From: Nostoc sp. MG11
GTDB lineage: Bacteria; Cyanobacteriota; Cyanobacteriia; Cyanobacteriales; Nostocaceae
Length of the DNA stretch: 64,000 bases
Assembly (NCBI RefSeq): GCF_014904695.1
Contig: NZ_JACXXN010000009.1
Coordinates: forward strand, 62,001-126,000
Direction: 5' to 3'
Of the stretch, positions 25,123 to 34,343 are shown in pieces. The position numbers were made by a program, and so were the translations under genes. Each line of letters begins with the position of its first letter. The first letter of the stretch is position 1. Under the pieces are notes generated by a model that was given only the letters and a program-made list of their open reading frames with translations, did no database searches and had not been told where the DNA came from.

Positions 25123-27534
25123 ATGAAATTTTTAGTGTGTGATAACGAAGCAACTAGGCTAGAGGCTCTCCATCAGTACCAGATTCTCGATACTGCACCA
25201 GAACAAGCATTTGACGATCTAGTGTTCTTAGCGGCGCAGATTTGTGATACACCGATCGCTTGGATTAATTTAATTGATGCTAACCGTCAGTGGTTCAAAG
25301 CCAAGGTGGGGTTAGATGTAGAGGAAATGCCTTTAGAGCAAGGTTTTTGTCCGACTTGTATCCAGCATGGTATTTTAATTATTCCTGACACACTAGCAGA
25401 TAAACGCTTTGCCAAAAATGTCATCGTTACCTGTGAACCATCCGTGAGATTTTATGCAGGCGTACCTTTGTTTACACCAGGAGGAAAAGCGATCGGTACT
25501 CTGTGTGTAATAGATCGCGTACCACACCAAATTAGTTCAAAACAGCTGGAAGCACTGCAAACTCTTAGCCGCCTGGTAGTTAGACAACTGGAGATTCGGC
25601 GGAATCTGGCGGAACTAGCAAACATCAAAAAGGAGTACAAGCAGTCACAAGAAGCATTATTTCAAAGTAGATGTGCTCTTGAGAGTTTCTTTGAAAGTGC
25701 GCCGATGATGATGGGAATTGTGGAGTTGGTAGATAATGACACTGTGCATATTTCAGATAACCCTACCACAGCGAAATTCTTTGGGCTTACCCCTGAAGCC
25801 ATGCAAAACCGCCTAGCACGCGAGATAGGTACTGCACACAAATATTTATCCCAGTGGATTCATCACTACCGTCAAGCAGAACGCACCCAGTTGCCAGTTA
25901 GGTTTGAATATTCTCACGATACTCCCCAAGGTAAAATGTGGCTGTCAGCAACAGTTTGTGCGATCGCAGTCAGTTCTAGTAGCCATCCGCAATTTGCCTA
26001 TATGGTTGAGGACATGACTTCACGCAAACAGGTAGAAAACCAACTACGTGAACAAGCGATGTTGCTAGATATTACTACGGATGCAATTGTCGTCCGAGAT
26101 TTGTCCAACCAAATTTTATTATGGAACAAAAGTGCCGAAAACCTTTACGGCTGGAAGGCAGAAGAAGCTATTGGGAAGAATGCTAGTGAACTTTCAGATA
26201 CCGAATCTTTGCCGCAACAACTGGAAATTTACCAAGCTGTCTGGAAAAATGGCTCTTGGCAGGGTGAGTTACACAAAACCAGCAAATCTGGCAAGGAAAT
26301 CATAGTTGAAAGTCGCTGGACGCTGGTAAAGGATGAACATTCTCAAGCCAAATCAATTCTTGTCGTTGATACTGACATTACCCAGAAAAAACAACTAGAA
26401 AAACAATTTTTACGCGCTCAACGCCTGGATAGTATCGGCACTCTTGCTAGTGGCATTGTTCACGATTTAAACAATGTGTTGTCACCAATTTTGATGTCAG
26501 TGCAACTGCTTAAAAGTAAATACCGCGATCGCAGTATTCACCAAACGCTATCAATAGTTGAAAGTAACGTCAAACGTGGTGCTAATTTGGTAAAACAAAT
26601 GTTGTCTTTTGCTAGAGGAATTGAAGGCGATCGTACCGTGCTTCAGGTCAAGAACTTAATTTTAGAAATGAAGCAAATCGTAGCCCAAACGTTTCCCAAA
26701 TCAATCCAAGTTTACACTGAAATTCAGCCAGACTTATTGCCTGTTTGTGCCGATAGCACCCAACTGCATCAGGTACTAATTAATTTGTGTCTCAATGCGC
26801 GTGATGCCATGCCTAAAGGTGGAACTTTGACAATATCTGCCGAGAATATTTTCATTGATGAAAACTATGCCAGTATGCATCCAGAAGCTCATGTCGGTTA
26901 TTATATTATCCTGACGGTTTCTGATACAGGAGTTGGCATCAAAAGCGCAATATTAGATAGAATATTTGAACCATTTTTTACAACCAAAGAATCTGGTAAA
27001 GGAACTGGACTTGGACTGTCAACAGTAACCGGAATTATTCAAGGGCATGGTGGTTTTATCACCGTCTCAAGTCGTGTAGGTATAGGCACAAAATTTAAGG
27101 TACACTTGCCAGCAGTTAATACATTTGCAACTCAGTCGTTAGAAGATACAGAAATGCCGACTGGATGCGGAGAATGCATTTTAGTTGTAGATGATGAAGC
27201 TGCGATTCAGAAAATTACCAAAATCTCTTTAGAAAGTCATAATTATACAGCAATGACTGCTAGTGATGGCATCGAAGCAGTAGCACTATACGCCGAGCAC
27301 AAAGATCAAATTAGTGCAGCGATTATCGATATGATGATGCCCAATATGGATGGAGCAACCACCATTCGCACATTACAGAAAATAAATCCACAATTACGAA
27401 TTATTGCTATCAGCGGACTATCGACAAGCGAACAGATACCAATCGATAAAACAGCTAAGCACAAAGCATTTTTACCCAAACCCTACACAACACAGGAATT
27501 ATTGAAAACTTTGCATACAGTTATTAGTCATTAG
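25123..27534 (+). CDS. Hybrid sensor histidine kinase (GAF-PAS-PAS-HisKA-HATPase-REC)
   Basis: 803 residues, no membrane segments. GAF-like domain at about 20-160 ('GFCPTCIQHG', 'FYAGVPLFTPGGKAIGTLCV'), two PAS domains (about 185-305 and 310-425), HisKA with 'GTLASGIVHDLNNVLSPIL' (His about 447), HATPase with 'NARDAMPKGG' and 'GKGTGLGLSTVTGIIQ', and a C-terminal receiver from about 685 ('ILVVDDEAA', phospho-site 'AIIDMMMP'). It should sense a soluble or chemical cue, autophosphorylate and pass phosphate to its own receiver. The PAS2-to-REC core is closely related to that of the kinase at 31703. First gene of a four-gene + strand cluster. Confidence 0.93.
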   Translation: MKFLVCDNEATRLEALHQYQILDTAPEQAFDDLVFLAAQICDTPIAWINLIDANRQWFKAKVGLDVEEMPLEQGFCPTCIQHGILIIPDTLADKRFAKNVIVTCEPSVRFYAGVPLFTPGGKAIGTLCVIDRVPHQISSKQLEALQTLSRLVVRQLEIRRNLAELANIKKEYKQSQEALFQSRCALESFFESAPMMMGIVELVDNDTVHISDNPTTAKFFGLTPEAMQNRLAREIGTAHKYLSQWIHHYRQAERTQLPVRFEYSHDTPQGKMWLSATVCAIAVSSSSHPQFAYMVEDMTSRKQVENQLREQAMLLDITTDAIVVRDLSNQILLWNKSAENLYGWKAEEAIGKNASELSDTESLPQQLEIYQAVWKNGSWQGELHKTSKSGKEIIVESRWTLVKDEHSQAKSILVVDTDITQKKQLEKQFLRAQRLDSIGTLASGIVHDLNNVLSPILMSVQLLKSKYRDRSIHQTLSIVESNVKRGANLVKQMLSFARGIEGDRTVLQVKNLILEMKQIVAQTFPKSIQVYTEIQPDLLPVCADSTQLHQVLINLCLNARDAMPKGGTLTISAENIFIDENYASMHPEAHVGYYIILTVSDTGVGIKSAILDRIFEPFFTTKESGKGTGLGLSTVTGIIQGHGGFITVSSRVGIGTKFKVHLPAVNTFATQSLEDTEMPTGCGECILVVDDEAAIQKITKISLESHNYTAMTASDGIEAVALYAEHKDQISAAIIDMMMPNMDGATTIRTLQKINPQLRIIAISGLSTSEQIPIDKTAKHKAFLPKPYTTQELLKTLHTVISH

Positions 27535-27789
27535 TTAAAGATTAAAGCATTTTGATCTAGATTTGGGTAATTTTCTCATTGATAGTTGGCTAAATTTGAT
27601 ACTAGATTATTTGGCTGGTTGGTGATTAATATCACAGCAAGAATGTGATCAAGAACACTGACTGAGAAGTTACCTCAACCATATTATCCTCATCATCCTC
27701 TACTTCGGTACAGCAAAAATACACGTATTAACCTTATATATATTTAAGAAACACTTATCAGCCCAGACAAGCTAGTCTTGATTTTAAGA

Positions 27790-27814
27790 ATTCTTGACTC
27801 TTGAATCTTGACTC
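27790..27814. repeat. Heptamer repeat touching a start codon
   Basis: TTCTTGACTCTTGAATCTTG followed by ACTC runs straight into the ATG at 27815, replacing any normal ribosome binding site. Confidence 0.6.
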
Positions 27815-30800
27815 ATGATTAAGAAAAATTTTCCCCTTATTCTAGTTGTAGACGATGACGATTTAACTCGAATACATCTGTGTGAGCTAATAGAAGAAGC
27901 AGGGTATCAAGTGGCACAGGCAAATAATGGTTTAGAGGCGCTAGCTATCTATACTCGCCTGCACCCACATATAGTACTGCTAGATGCCATGATGCCAGTC
28001 ATGGACGGTTTTAGTTGCTGCTCTCAGTTGCAAAAACTTCCCAATGGCAAAGACACACCTGTGTTAATGATTACCGCTCTTTATGATCAAGCATCCGTGG
28101 AGCAAGCTTTTGCTGTGGGTGCAACTGATTTTATTAGCAAGCCGATTCAATGGCCAGTTTTACGTCAAAGATTGCATCGTCTTTTGGAAGCTCATCAGGC
28201 TATGAAGGAATTGCGGCAGCAAACTACACAAGCACAACTGCGTGAAACACAACTCAGGATGGCGTTAGACGCTGCTCGCATGAGCATCTGGAACTGGGAT
28301 CTCCTGACTCATAAAATTACTTGGTCAGATAACCTGGAAGCACTTTTTGGCTTGGAAAAAGGCGTTTTCATTGATACATACGAAGCTTTCATTAACTTAA
28401 TTCATCCCCAAGATCGCGATCTCGTTAGCCGATCGCATCACCAAGCTATTCAAGATGGGGTAGAATATGACATCGAATTTCGAGTTGTTTTGCCTGGTGC
28501 TCGTATTCGCACTTTAGCAAGCAAAGGAGTAGTTTTTCGAGACGCATCTGGGTTAGCTGTGCAGATGTCTGGAGTATATATAGATATCACCAAGCGCAAG
28601 CAAGCAGAGGAGGCGCTGGAAGTTCATGCCAACCAGCAGGCAATTGTGGCAGAACTTAGCCAAATAGCATTAGCTGATACAGATTTGACCAGGCTGATGA
28701 ACTCGTGCGTCACAATCGTTGCTCAATGCCTGAAAGTCCAGTCTTGCAAGGTTTTGGAACTACTACCAGATGGTAATGGACTACTGCTGCGTGCCGGCAT
28801 AGGTTGCCAACAAGACCTCACAGAGCCAGAAATCACAACTGAGATGCATTCGCCAATCGGCTATACAGCTCTTTCCCCTGAGCCAGTTATTATCGGTCAT
28901 CACAGCCAAGTGGTCAGTGGTATGAGCGTAGTGATTCATGGTAAAGAGCGCCCTTTTGGCGTTTTGGGAGCGCACACAACCAAACAGCGCACCTTCACTA
29001 GAGATGATATTTATTTTCTTCAAGCTGTTGCAAATGTTCTAGCTACAGCAATTGAACGCCAACGTGTAGAAGATGCCCTGAAAAAAAGCGAAGAACGCTG
29101 GCAATTAGCAGTACAGGGTAGTAAGGATGGCATTTTGGACTGGAACGTTAAAAATAATGAAGTGTTTTTCTCAACTCGCTGGAAAGAAATGCTTGGTTAC
29201 GAAGACCATGAGATTTCTAATCAATTAGATGAATGGGCAACACGAGTACATCCAAATGATATAGACTCGGTGATACAAGCGATCGCTGACCATTTTGCTA
29301 AAAAAACCTCGTTTTACATCAACGAGCATCGAGTTCGGTGTAAGGACGGTACTTACAAATGGATTTTGCATCGCGGTCAGGCGGTGTGGAATGAAGATGA
29401 TAGTGTAGTGCGAATGGCAAGTTCCCATACGGATATCACTGAACGTAAACTGGCAGAAGAACAACTGCGTCAAAGTGAAGAACGTTTCCAAATAGTTGCC
29501 CGCGCTACCAATGATGCTTTATGGGATTGGGATTTACTCAAAGATGAAGTGTGGTGGAATAACTCTGTACAGGCCCTCTTTGGATACTCAAGAGAGCAAA
29601 TAAATTTTGATAACGCTTGGTGGACTGAACGTCTACATCCAGACGATAGGCAAAAAATTGTTTCTGGTGTAAGCGCTGTGATTAATAGCGGTAAACAATT
29701 TTGGTCAAGTGAATACCGCTTTCGCCGCAGCGATGGTTCTTATGCCTACATTTTTGATCGCGGTTATGTTGTCCGTGACGATACAGGCAAGCCAGTACGG
29801 ATGATTGGTGCAATGATGGATATGACCGATCGCAAGCGCACACAAGCAGAATTAGAACGTCAAAACTTGCGATCGCAATTATTCGCCGATATTACCCTGA
29901 AAATTCGTCAGTCTTTACAAATCGATGAAATTCTCAAAACCAGTGTTACAGAAGTGCAAAAGCTACTGCACGCAGACCGTGTATTAATTTTGCGCTTACG
30001 GTCAAATGGCGCTTTTATCGCGGTTCAAGAAGCAGTAGTTCCCGGTTTACCCGTTATTTTAGGGCAGCAGATTACCGACCCTTGCTTTAAGCAAGATTAC
30101 ATCCAGCATTACTGCCAAGGGCGAATTAGCGCTATTCCCGACATAGAACAAGCTGATATTCAACCTTGCCACATCGAATTTTTACAACAATTTGCCGTCA
30201 AAGCTAACCTCGTCGTCCCAATCTTGCTGAAAAATCAACTCTGGGGACTGCTAATTGCCCATCAGTGCGCTCACCCCCGCCAGTGGAGTAACTGGGAAAT
30301 TGAACTTTTGCAGCAGTTGGCAAATCAAATAGGCATTGCCCTAGCTCAAAGTCTAATCCTAGAACAAGAAACTCGTCAGCGGCAAGAACTCACCCGTTCT
30401 AATGAAGAACTGCAACAATTTGCTTTTATTGCCTCTCACGATTTGCAAGAGCCACTACGTAAAATTAAGACCTTTAGCGAACGACTCAAAGCTAGCTGTG
30501 GTGACAACTTAACCGAACAGGGGCATGACTACCTAGAGCGGATGCAGAATGCAGCCTTGAGAATGCAGACATTGATTGAAGATTTGTTGAGACTATCACG
30601 AGTTACCACTAGGGCAAAACCTTTTGTGTCGGTGAATCTAACACAAATAGCACAAGAAGTACTGTCTGATTTAGAAGTGCGTATCCAGCAAACCGGGGCA
30701 AAGGTGCATCTAGAAGACTTACCGACGATTACAGCCGATCCCCTACAAATGCGCCAATTATTGCAAAACTTAATCGGCAACGCCCTCAAATTTCATCGCC

Positions 30801-31111
30801 CACAAGTACCACCTGTGATCAAAATCTTTAGTCAATTATCAAAAAATCCATCAGATAAAGTCTGCAATTGTTGTGAACTTTGTCAAATTATTGTTGAAGA
30901 TAATGGCATTGGTTTTGAAGAAAAGTATCTTGATCGCATTTTTAATGTTTTTCAACGTCTACATAGTCGCAGAGAATACGAAGGCACTGGTATGGGCTTA
31001 GCTATCTGTCGAAAAATTACTGAACGTCATCATGGTAATATCACAGCACAAAGTAAACCAGGACAAGGAGCAAGATTTATTGTTACATTACCAATTATTT
31101 TCCATCCTTGA
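27815..31111 (+). CDS. Multisensor histidine kinase with N-terminal receiver (REC-PAS-GAF-PAS-PAS-GAF-HisKA-HATPase)
   Basis: 1098 residues, soluble. Receiver at 1-125 ('LVVDDDDLTR', phospho-Asp near 57 in 'VLLDAMMPVMDG'), PAS (about 145-265), GAF (about 275-415), two PAS domains (about 425-545 and 550-675), a second GAF of the phytochrome-related type (about 690-850, 'ANLVVPILLKNQLWGLLIAHQC') and a kinase core with 'FIASHDLQEPLRKIKTFSERL' (His about 874) ending in 'GTGMGLAICRKI'. The second GAF lacks an obvious bilin-attachment cysteine in 'QPCHIEFL' context comparable to phytochromes, so chromophore binding is uncertain. The receiver may take phosphate from the upstream hybrid kinase. Confidence 0.92.
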   Translation: MIKKNFPLILVVDDDDLTRIHLCELIEEAGYQVAQANNGLEALAIYTRLHPHIVLLDAMMPVMDGFSCCSQLQKLPNGKDTPVLMITALYDQASVEQAFAVGATDFISKPIQWPVLRQRLHRLLEAHQAMKELRQQTTQAQLRETQLRMALDAARMSIWNWDLLTHKITWSDNLEALFGLEKGVFIDTYEAFINLIHPQDRDLVSRSHHQAIQDGVEYDIEFRVVLPGARIRTLASKGVVFRDASGLAVQMSGVYIDITKRKQAEEALEVHANQQAIVAELSQIALADTDLTRLMNSCVTIVAQCLKVQSCKVLELLPDGNGLLLRAGIGCQQDLTEPEITTEMHSPIGYTALSPEPVIIGHHSQVVSGMSVVIHGKERPFGVLGAHTTKQRTFTRDDIYFLQAVANVLATAIERQRVEDALKKSEERWQLAVQGSKDGILDWNVKNNEVFFSTRWKEMLGYEDHEISNQLDEWATRVHPNDIDSVIQAIADHFAKKTSFYINEHRVRCKDGTYKWILHRGQAVWNEDDSVVRMASSHTDITERKLAEEQLRQSEERFQIVARATNDALWDWDLLKDEVWWNNSVQALFGYSREQINFDNAWWTERLHPDDRQKIVSGVSAVINSGKQFWSSEYRFRRSDGSYAYIFDRGYVVRDDTGKPVRMIGAMMDMTDRKRTQAELERQNLRSQLFADITLKIRQSLQIDEILKTSVTEVQKLLHADRVLILRLRSNGAFIAVQEAVVPGLPVILGQQITDPCFKQDYIQHYCQGRISAIPDIEQADIQPCHIEFLQQFAVKANLVVPILLKNQLWGLLIAHQCAHPRQWSNWEIELLQQLANQIGIALAQSLILEQETRQRQELTRSNEELQQFAFIASHDLQEPLRKIKTFSERLKASCGDNLTEQGHDYLERMQNAALRMQTLIEDLLRLSRVTTRAKPFVSVNLTQIAQEVLSDLEVRIQQTGAKVHLEDLPTITADPLQMRQLLQNLIGNALKFHRPQVPPVIKIFSQLSKNPSDKVCNCCELCQIIVEDNGIGFEEKYLDRIFNVFQRLHSRREYEGTGMGLAICRKITERHHGNITAQSKPGQGARFIVTLPIIFHP

Positions 31112-31239
31112 TTTTTACTCCTAGAGATGGATTACTAATAGACCAGAAAAAAAGGTTAATTATACAATTGTGTCTGGGAATCCACAGCATGTTAATAATT
31201 AATTCATAGTAACAATTAGTGTAAAGGAGAGAATACAGA

Positions 31240-31737
31240 GTGAAAGGTCGGCAAAAAACTGTCACTATCTTAATGGCTGATGATGATGAAGACGACAGTA
31301 TATTGGTTCGTGAGGCGTTGGCAGAATGTCAATTGTCAATCGAACCATACGTCGTCAGGAATGGTGAGGAGTTGATGGATTATCTGTATAATCGTGGTCA
31401 ATATACTGACAAGAGCAGCGCGCCGCGTCCAGATTTGATTTTATTAGATTTAAACATGCCCAAAAAAGACGGTCTTGAGACACTCAGAGATATTAAAAGT
31501 GACCCACAATTGCGGCGAATTCCCGTTGTAGTACTGACAACTTCCGGGGCAGAGGAAGATATAGATAATACCTACGATTTAGGTGCAAACTCCTTCATCA
31601 TTAAGCCAGTGACTTTTGCCTCCTTAGTAGAAGTCATGAAAATTTTAGGAAAATACTGGTTTGAGATTGTAAAGCTGCCGCTAAAAGCAGTGGGAGAAAA
31701 CAATGGACAACAGCCCAATCAAAGTTCTTTTAATTGA
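31240..31737 (+). CDS. Response regulator, Rcp1-like single domain
   Basis: 165 residues from a GTG start with AAAGGAGAG ahead. It is only a receiver: acidic pair in 'LMADDDEDD', phospho-Asp near residue 70 in 'LILLDLNMPKKDG', Thr/Ser 'VVVLTTSGAEED', Lys 'SFIIKPVTFASL'. The inserted 'RNGEELMDYLYNRGQYTDKS' is typical of regulators of phytochrome-type kinases. With no output domain it probably works as a phosphate carrier or by protein contact. Its end overlaps the next gene by 35 bases, so it is translationally linked with the hybrid kinase. Confidence 0.92.
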   Translation: MKGRQKTVTILMADDDEDDSILVREALAECQLSIEPYVVRNGEELMDYLYNRGQYTDKSSAPRPDLILLDLNMPKKDGLETLRDIKSDPQLRRIPVVVLTTSGAEEDIDNTYDLGANSFIIKPVTFASLVEVMKILGKYWFEIVKLPLKAVGENNGQQPNQSSFN

Positions 31738-33592
31738 TGATGATGAAGATGATTATATTTTAACTCGTGATTGGTTTTGTGAGTTTCAAGTAACTGGCTG
31801 TGAATTGGAATGGTTAGATAACTATGAAGCAGCAAGAAATGTGATCGCTAATTTCCAGCATGATATTTATCTTGTAGACTACCGCTTGGGGGAACATAAC
31901 GGACTGGAACTGTTGCGCGAAGCAATTGCTCAAGGCTGTTCTTCTCCAATGATTTTACTGACAGGCCAGGGAGATCGAGAAATAGATTTGGAGGCAATGA
32001 AAGCCGGAGCAGCCGATTACCTGGAAAAAAGCCAGTTGACAGCACCTTTACTAGAGCGTTCTATTCGTTACGCCATAGAGCGCAAACAAACAGAACAGAA
32101 AATTCGCGAACAAGCTGCTTTACTAGATATTGCCACCGATGCAATTTTTGTACATGATTTAGACGACAAAATTTTATTTTGGAACAAAGCCGCCGAACGT
32201 CTGTATGGTTGGAACAATGAAGAGGCGATCGCTAAACATAAACACAATCTCTGGCAAGAAAAAAATTTATCTCAATTACAAGAAGCACTCCTCATTTTAA
32301 CAAAAAATGGTTCTTGGGAAGGCGAGTTATATCAAATAACAAAATCCAGCAAAGAAATTATTGTCGAAAGCCGTTGGACACTAGTGCGTGAGTTCAGTCA
32401 CAAAGCACAATCAATCCTGGTTGTTAACACTGATATCACGCAAAAAAAACAACTAGAAGCGCAATTTCTCCGCGCTCAGCGATTAGAGAGTATTGGTACT
32501 TTAGCAAGTGGTATTGCCCATGACCTCAATAATGTTCTTGCTCCCATTTTGATGACAGCACAACTTTTGGAAAAACAAGTACATGATGAGCATTCTCAAA
32601 GATTCCTGTCAATAATGATCAAAAACGCTCAACGTGGGGCAAATTTAGTCAAGCAAGTACTGTCTTTCACTAGAGGGATTGAAGGGGAACGTACCCTTCT
32701 GCAACTCAAGCATTTAATAGTTGACATTCAACAAATTATTAAAGAAACTTTTCCTAAATCAATTGAAGTTTCCACTCAAATTCCGCATAATCTTTACACT
32801 GTATGTGGTGATGCCACTCAACTGCATCAAGTACTGATGAATCTTTGTGTCAATGCTCGTGATGCTATGCCTAATGGTGGAATTTTAAAAATATCTGCGG
32901 AAAATCTTTTAGTTGATGAAAATTATGCCGAGATGCATATTGATGCTAAAGTTGGCTCCTATGTTGCCGTTACTATTACTGATAGCGGAATTGGTATTAA
33001 ACCGGAAATATTAGAGCGTATATTTGAGCCATTTTTTACTACCAAAGAACTCGGTAAAGGCACAGGCTTAGGTCTTTCTACAGTACTTGGTATTATTAAA
33101 AGCCACGGTGGTTTTATCAATGTATACACCGAACCACGTAAAGGCAGCCAATTTAAGGTATATTTGCCAGCACAAGAAGCAACCGAAACTATCGCAGAAC
33201 AAGAACAAGAATTACCTTTAGGTAATGGAGAACTGATTTTGGTTGTAGATGACGAAGCCGCCATTCGAGATGTTACAAAAACATCCCTGGAAAGTCATAA
33301 CTACAAAGCGATTACAGCCAGTGACGGCATTGAGGCAATAGCTTTATACGCAGAACACCGGGATAAAATATTTCTTGTCTTAACTGATATGGTAATGCCG
33401 TCTATGGATGGGTTAACTACTATTCGCACTCTCCGAAAAATTAACCCAGATGTCAAAATTATTGCTGTTAGCGGATTGGCTTCGAGCGATAAGGTCAATG
33501 TAGCTTATGATATGGGTATTAAAGCTTTTCTCTCTAAACCTTACACAGCTAGCCAACTATTACAAACCATTAGCACAGTTAAAAGATGTTAA
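31703..33592 (+). CDS. Hybrid histidine kinase (REC-PAS-HisKA-HATPase-REC)
   Basis: 629 residues, soluble. N-terminal receiver (1-125, 'LLIDDDEDDYILT', phospho-site 'DIYLVDYRLGEHNG'), PAS (about 130-250), HisKA with 'GTLASGIAHDLNNVLAPIL' (His about 272), HATPase ('NARDAMPNGG', 'GKGTGLGLSTVLGIIK'), second receiver (about 510-628, 'LVLTDMVMPSMDG'). Residues from the PAS onward align almost without gaps with the end of the 25123 kinase, so one core was duplicated and given a different N-terminus. The ATG lies inside the end of the response regulator gene. Confidence 0.93.
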   Translation: MDNSPIKVLLIDDDEDDYILTRDWFCEFQVTGCELEWLDNYEAARNVIANFQHDIYLVDYRLGEHNGLELLREAIAQGCSSPMILLTGQGDREIDLEAMKAGAADYLEKSQLTAPLLERSIRYAIERKQTEQKIREQAALLDIATDAIFVHDLDDKILFWNKAAERLYGWNNEEAIAKHKHNLWQEKNLSQLQEALLILTKNGSWEGELYQITKSSKEIIVESRWTLVREFSHKAQSILVVNTDITQKKQLEAQFLRAQRLESIGTLASGIAHDLNNVLAPILMTAQLLEKQVHDEHSQRFLSIMIKNAQRGANLVKQVLSFTRGIEGERTLLQLKHLIVDIQQIIKETFPKSIEVSTQIPHNLYTVCGDATQLHQVLMNLCVNARDAMPNGGILKISAENLLVDENYAEMHIDAKVGSYVAVTITDSGIGIKPEILERIFEPFFTTKELGKGTGLGLSTVLGIIKSHGGFINVYTEPRKGSQFKVYLPAQEATETIAEQEQELPLGNGELILVVDDEAAIRDVTKTSLESHNYKAITASDGIEAIALYAEHRDKIFLVLTDMVMPSMDGLTTIRTLRKINPDVKIIAVSGLASSDKVNVAYDMGIKAFLSKPYTASQLLQTISTVKRC

Positions 33593-33682
33593 GAGTCATT
33601 TGTCATTTGTCATTTGTCATTAATTATTCTCTTCCCTGCTTCCCCTGCCCCTCTGCCCCATTCCCCCATTCCCTCATTCCCA
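33592..33682. repeat. Heptamer arrays in front of the NTF2-like gene
   Basis: Three and a half TCATTTG units are followed by pyrimidine-rich CCCCATT/CCCTCATT units that end at the base before the ATG at 33683, so repeat DNA occupies the whole leader. Confidence 0.65.
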
Positions 33683-34063
33683 ATGACATCTGAAGTTTTA
33701 GCAGCTAACGAAGCTTTTTATCGAGCTTTTGAAAAAAAAGACATTGAGGCGATGAGTACAGTTTGGTCACAGGGAACTGGTAGTTTTTGTATTCATCCTG
33801 GAGGTAATATATTGCGAGGTTGGAAGGAGATTCGCAATTCTTGGGCGCAGATATTTAAAAACACCGCATACATTGAAATTAATACGGAAATAATTACTAC
33901 TGAAGTAAATGATAATATTGCTTATGTTGTGCTGATAGAAAATGTCTTTCAAGTCGTCGGTGGGAGAAGACTCGAAGCACAATCAATGGCTACAAATGTA
34001 TTTCAGCATTTCGGAGGGAAATGGTATTTAATACATCATCACGGTAGCCCAATTATGCGGTAA
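33683..34063 (+). CDS. NTF2-like (SnoaL/DUF4440-type) protein
   Basis: 126 residues from ATG 33683, chosen over an upstream open frame that would translate repeat DNA. The cone-fold pattern is clear: 'ANEAFYRAFEKKDIEAMSTVW', 'HPGGNILRGWKEIRNSW' and the closing strand 'ATNVFQHFGGKWYLIHHHGSP'. Proteins of this shape may be small enzymes or ligand binders; nothing identifies the ligand. It follows the kinase cluster on the same strand but the repeat leader suggests separate control. Confidence 0.75.
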   Translation: MTSEVLAANEAFYRAFEKKDIEAMSTVWSQGTGSFCIHPGGNILRGWKEIRNSWAQIFKNTAYIEINTEIITTEVNDNIAYVVLIENVFQVVGGRRLEAQSMATNVFQHFGGKWYLIHHHGSPIMR

Positions 34064-34094
34064 AGAGAGCAGAGATGCAGAGCATGAAAATAAT

Positions 34095-34322
34095 GGCGTT
34101 GCTGAATCCAGGGATGAATTTACCGGGCTACGCCCCGCTTCTCTACGAGACGCTCCGCGAATGCTAACACCCAGAGACGCAGTGAAAAGTTCTGTTCGCC
34201 TCCGGTCTCCGTCAGGAGAAGGAGGGTTAGCCCGACCCAGGAAACTTTTCAAGACAGAGGCACAGAGAGTAAGAGTTTAAGATGTTAAGCTTTTAAATTT
34301 CATACTTCAATTCAGCAATGCC
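34095..34322. mobile_element. 228-bp MITE with 8-bp target duplication
   Basis: The left end GGCGTTGCTGAAT and right end ATTCAGCAATGCC are inverted repeats that continue imperfectly for about 27 bp. The direct repeat AAAATAAT flanks both sides (34087-34094 and 34323-34330), a clean 8-bp duplication. The interior has no gene, but carries a palindromic GGGCTACGCCCC repeat (about 34125) and CAGAG motifs. The parent transposase is not in the window; 8-bp duplications fit families such as IS4, ISAs1 or IS1595. Confidence 0.8.
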
Positions 34323-34343
34323 AAAATAATTAATGACCCTTGA

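Noticed and set aside
25123-25605. Phytochrome identity for the first kinase
   Set aside because: The GAF domain is of the generic type and no PHY domain or bilin-cysteine context is seen.
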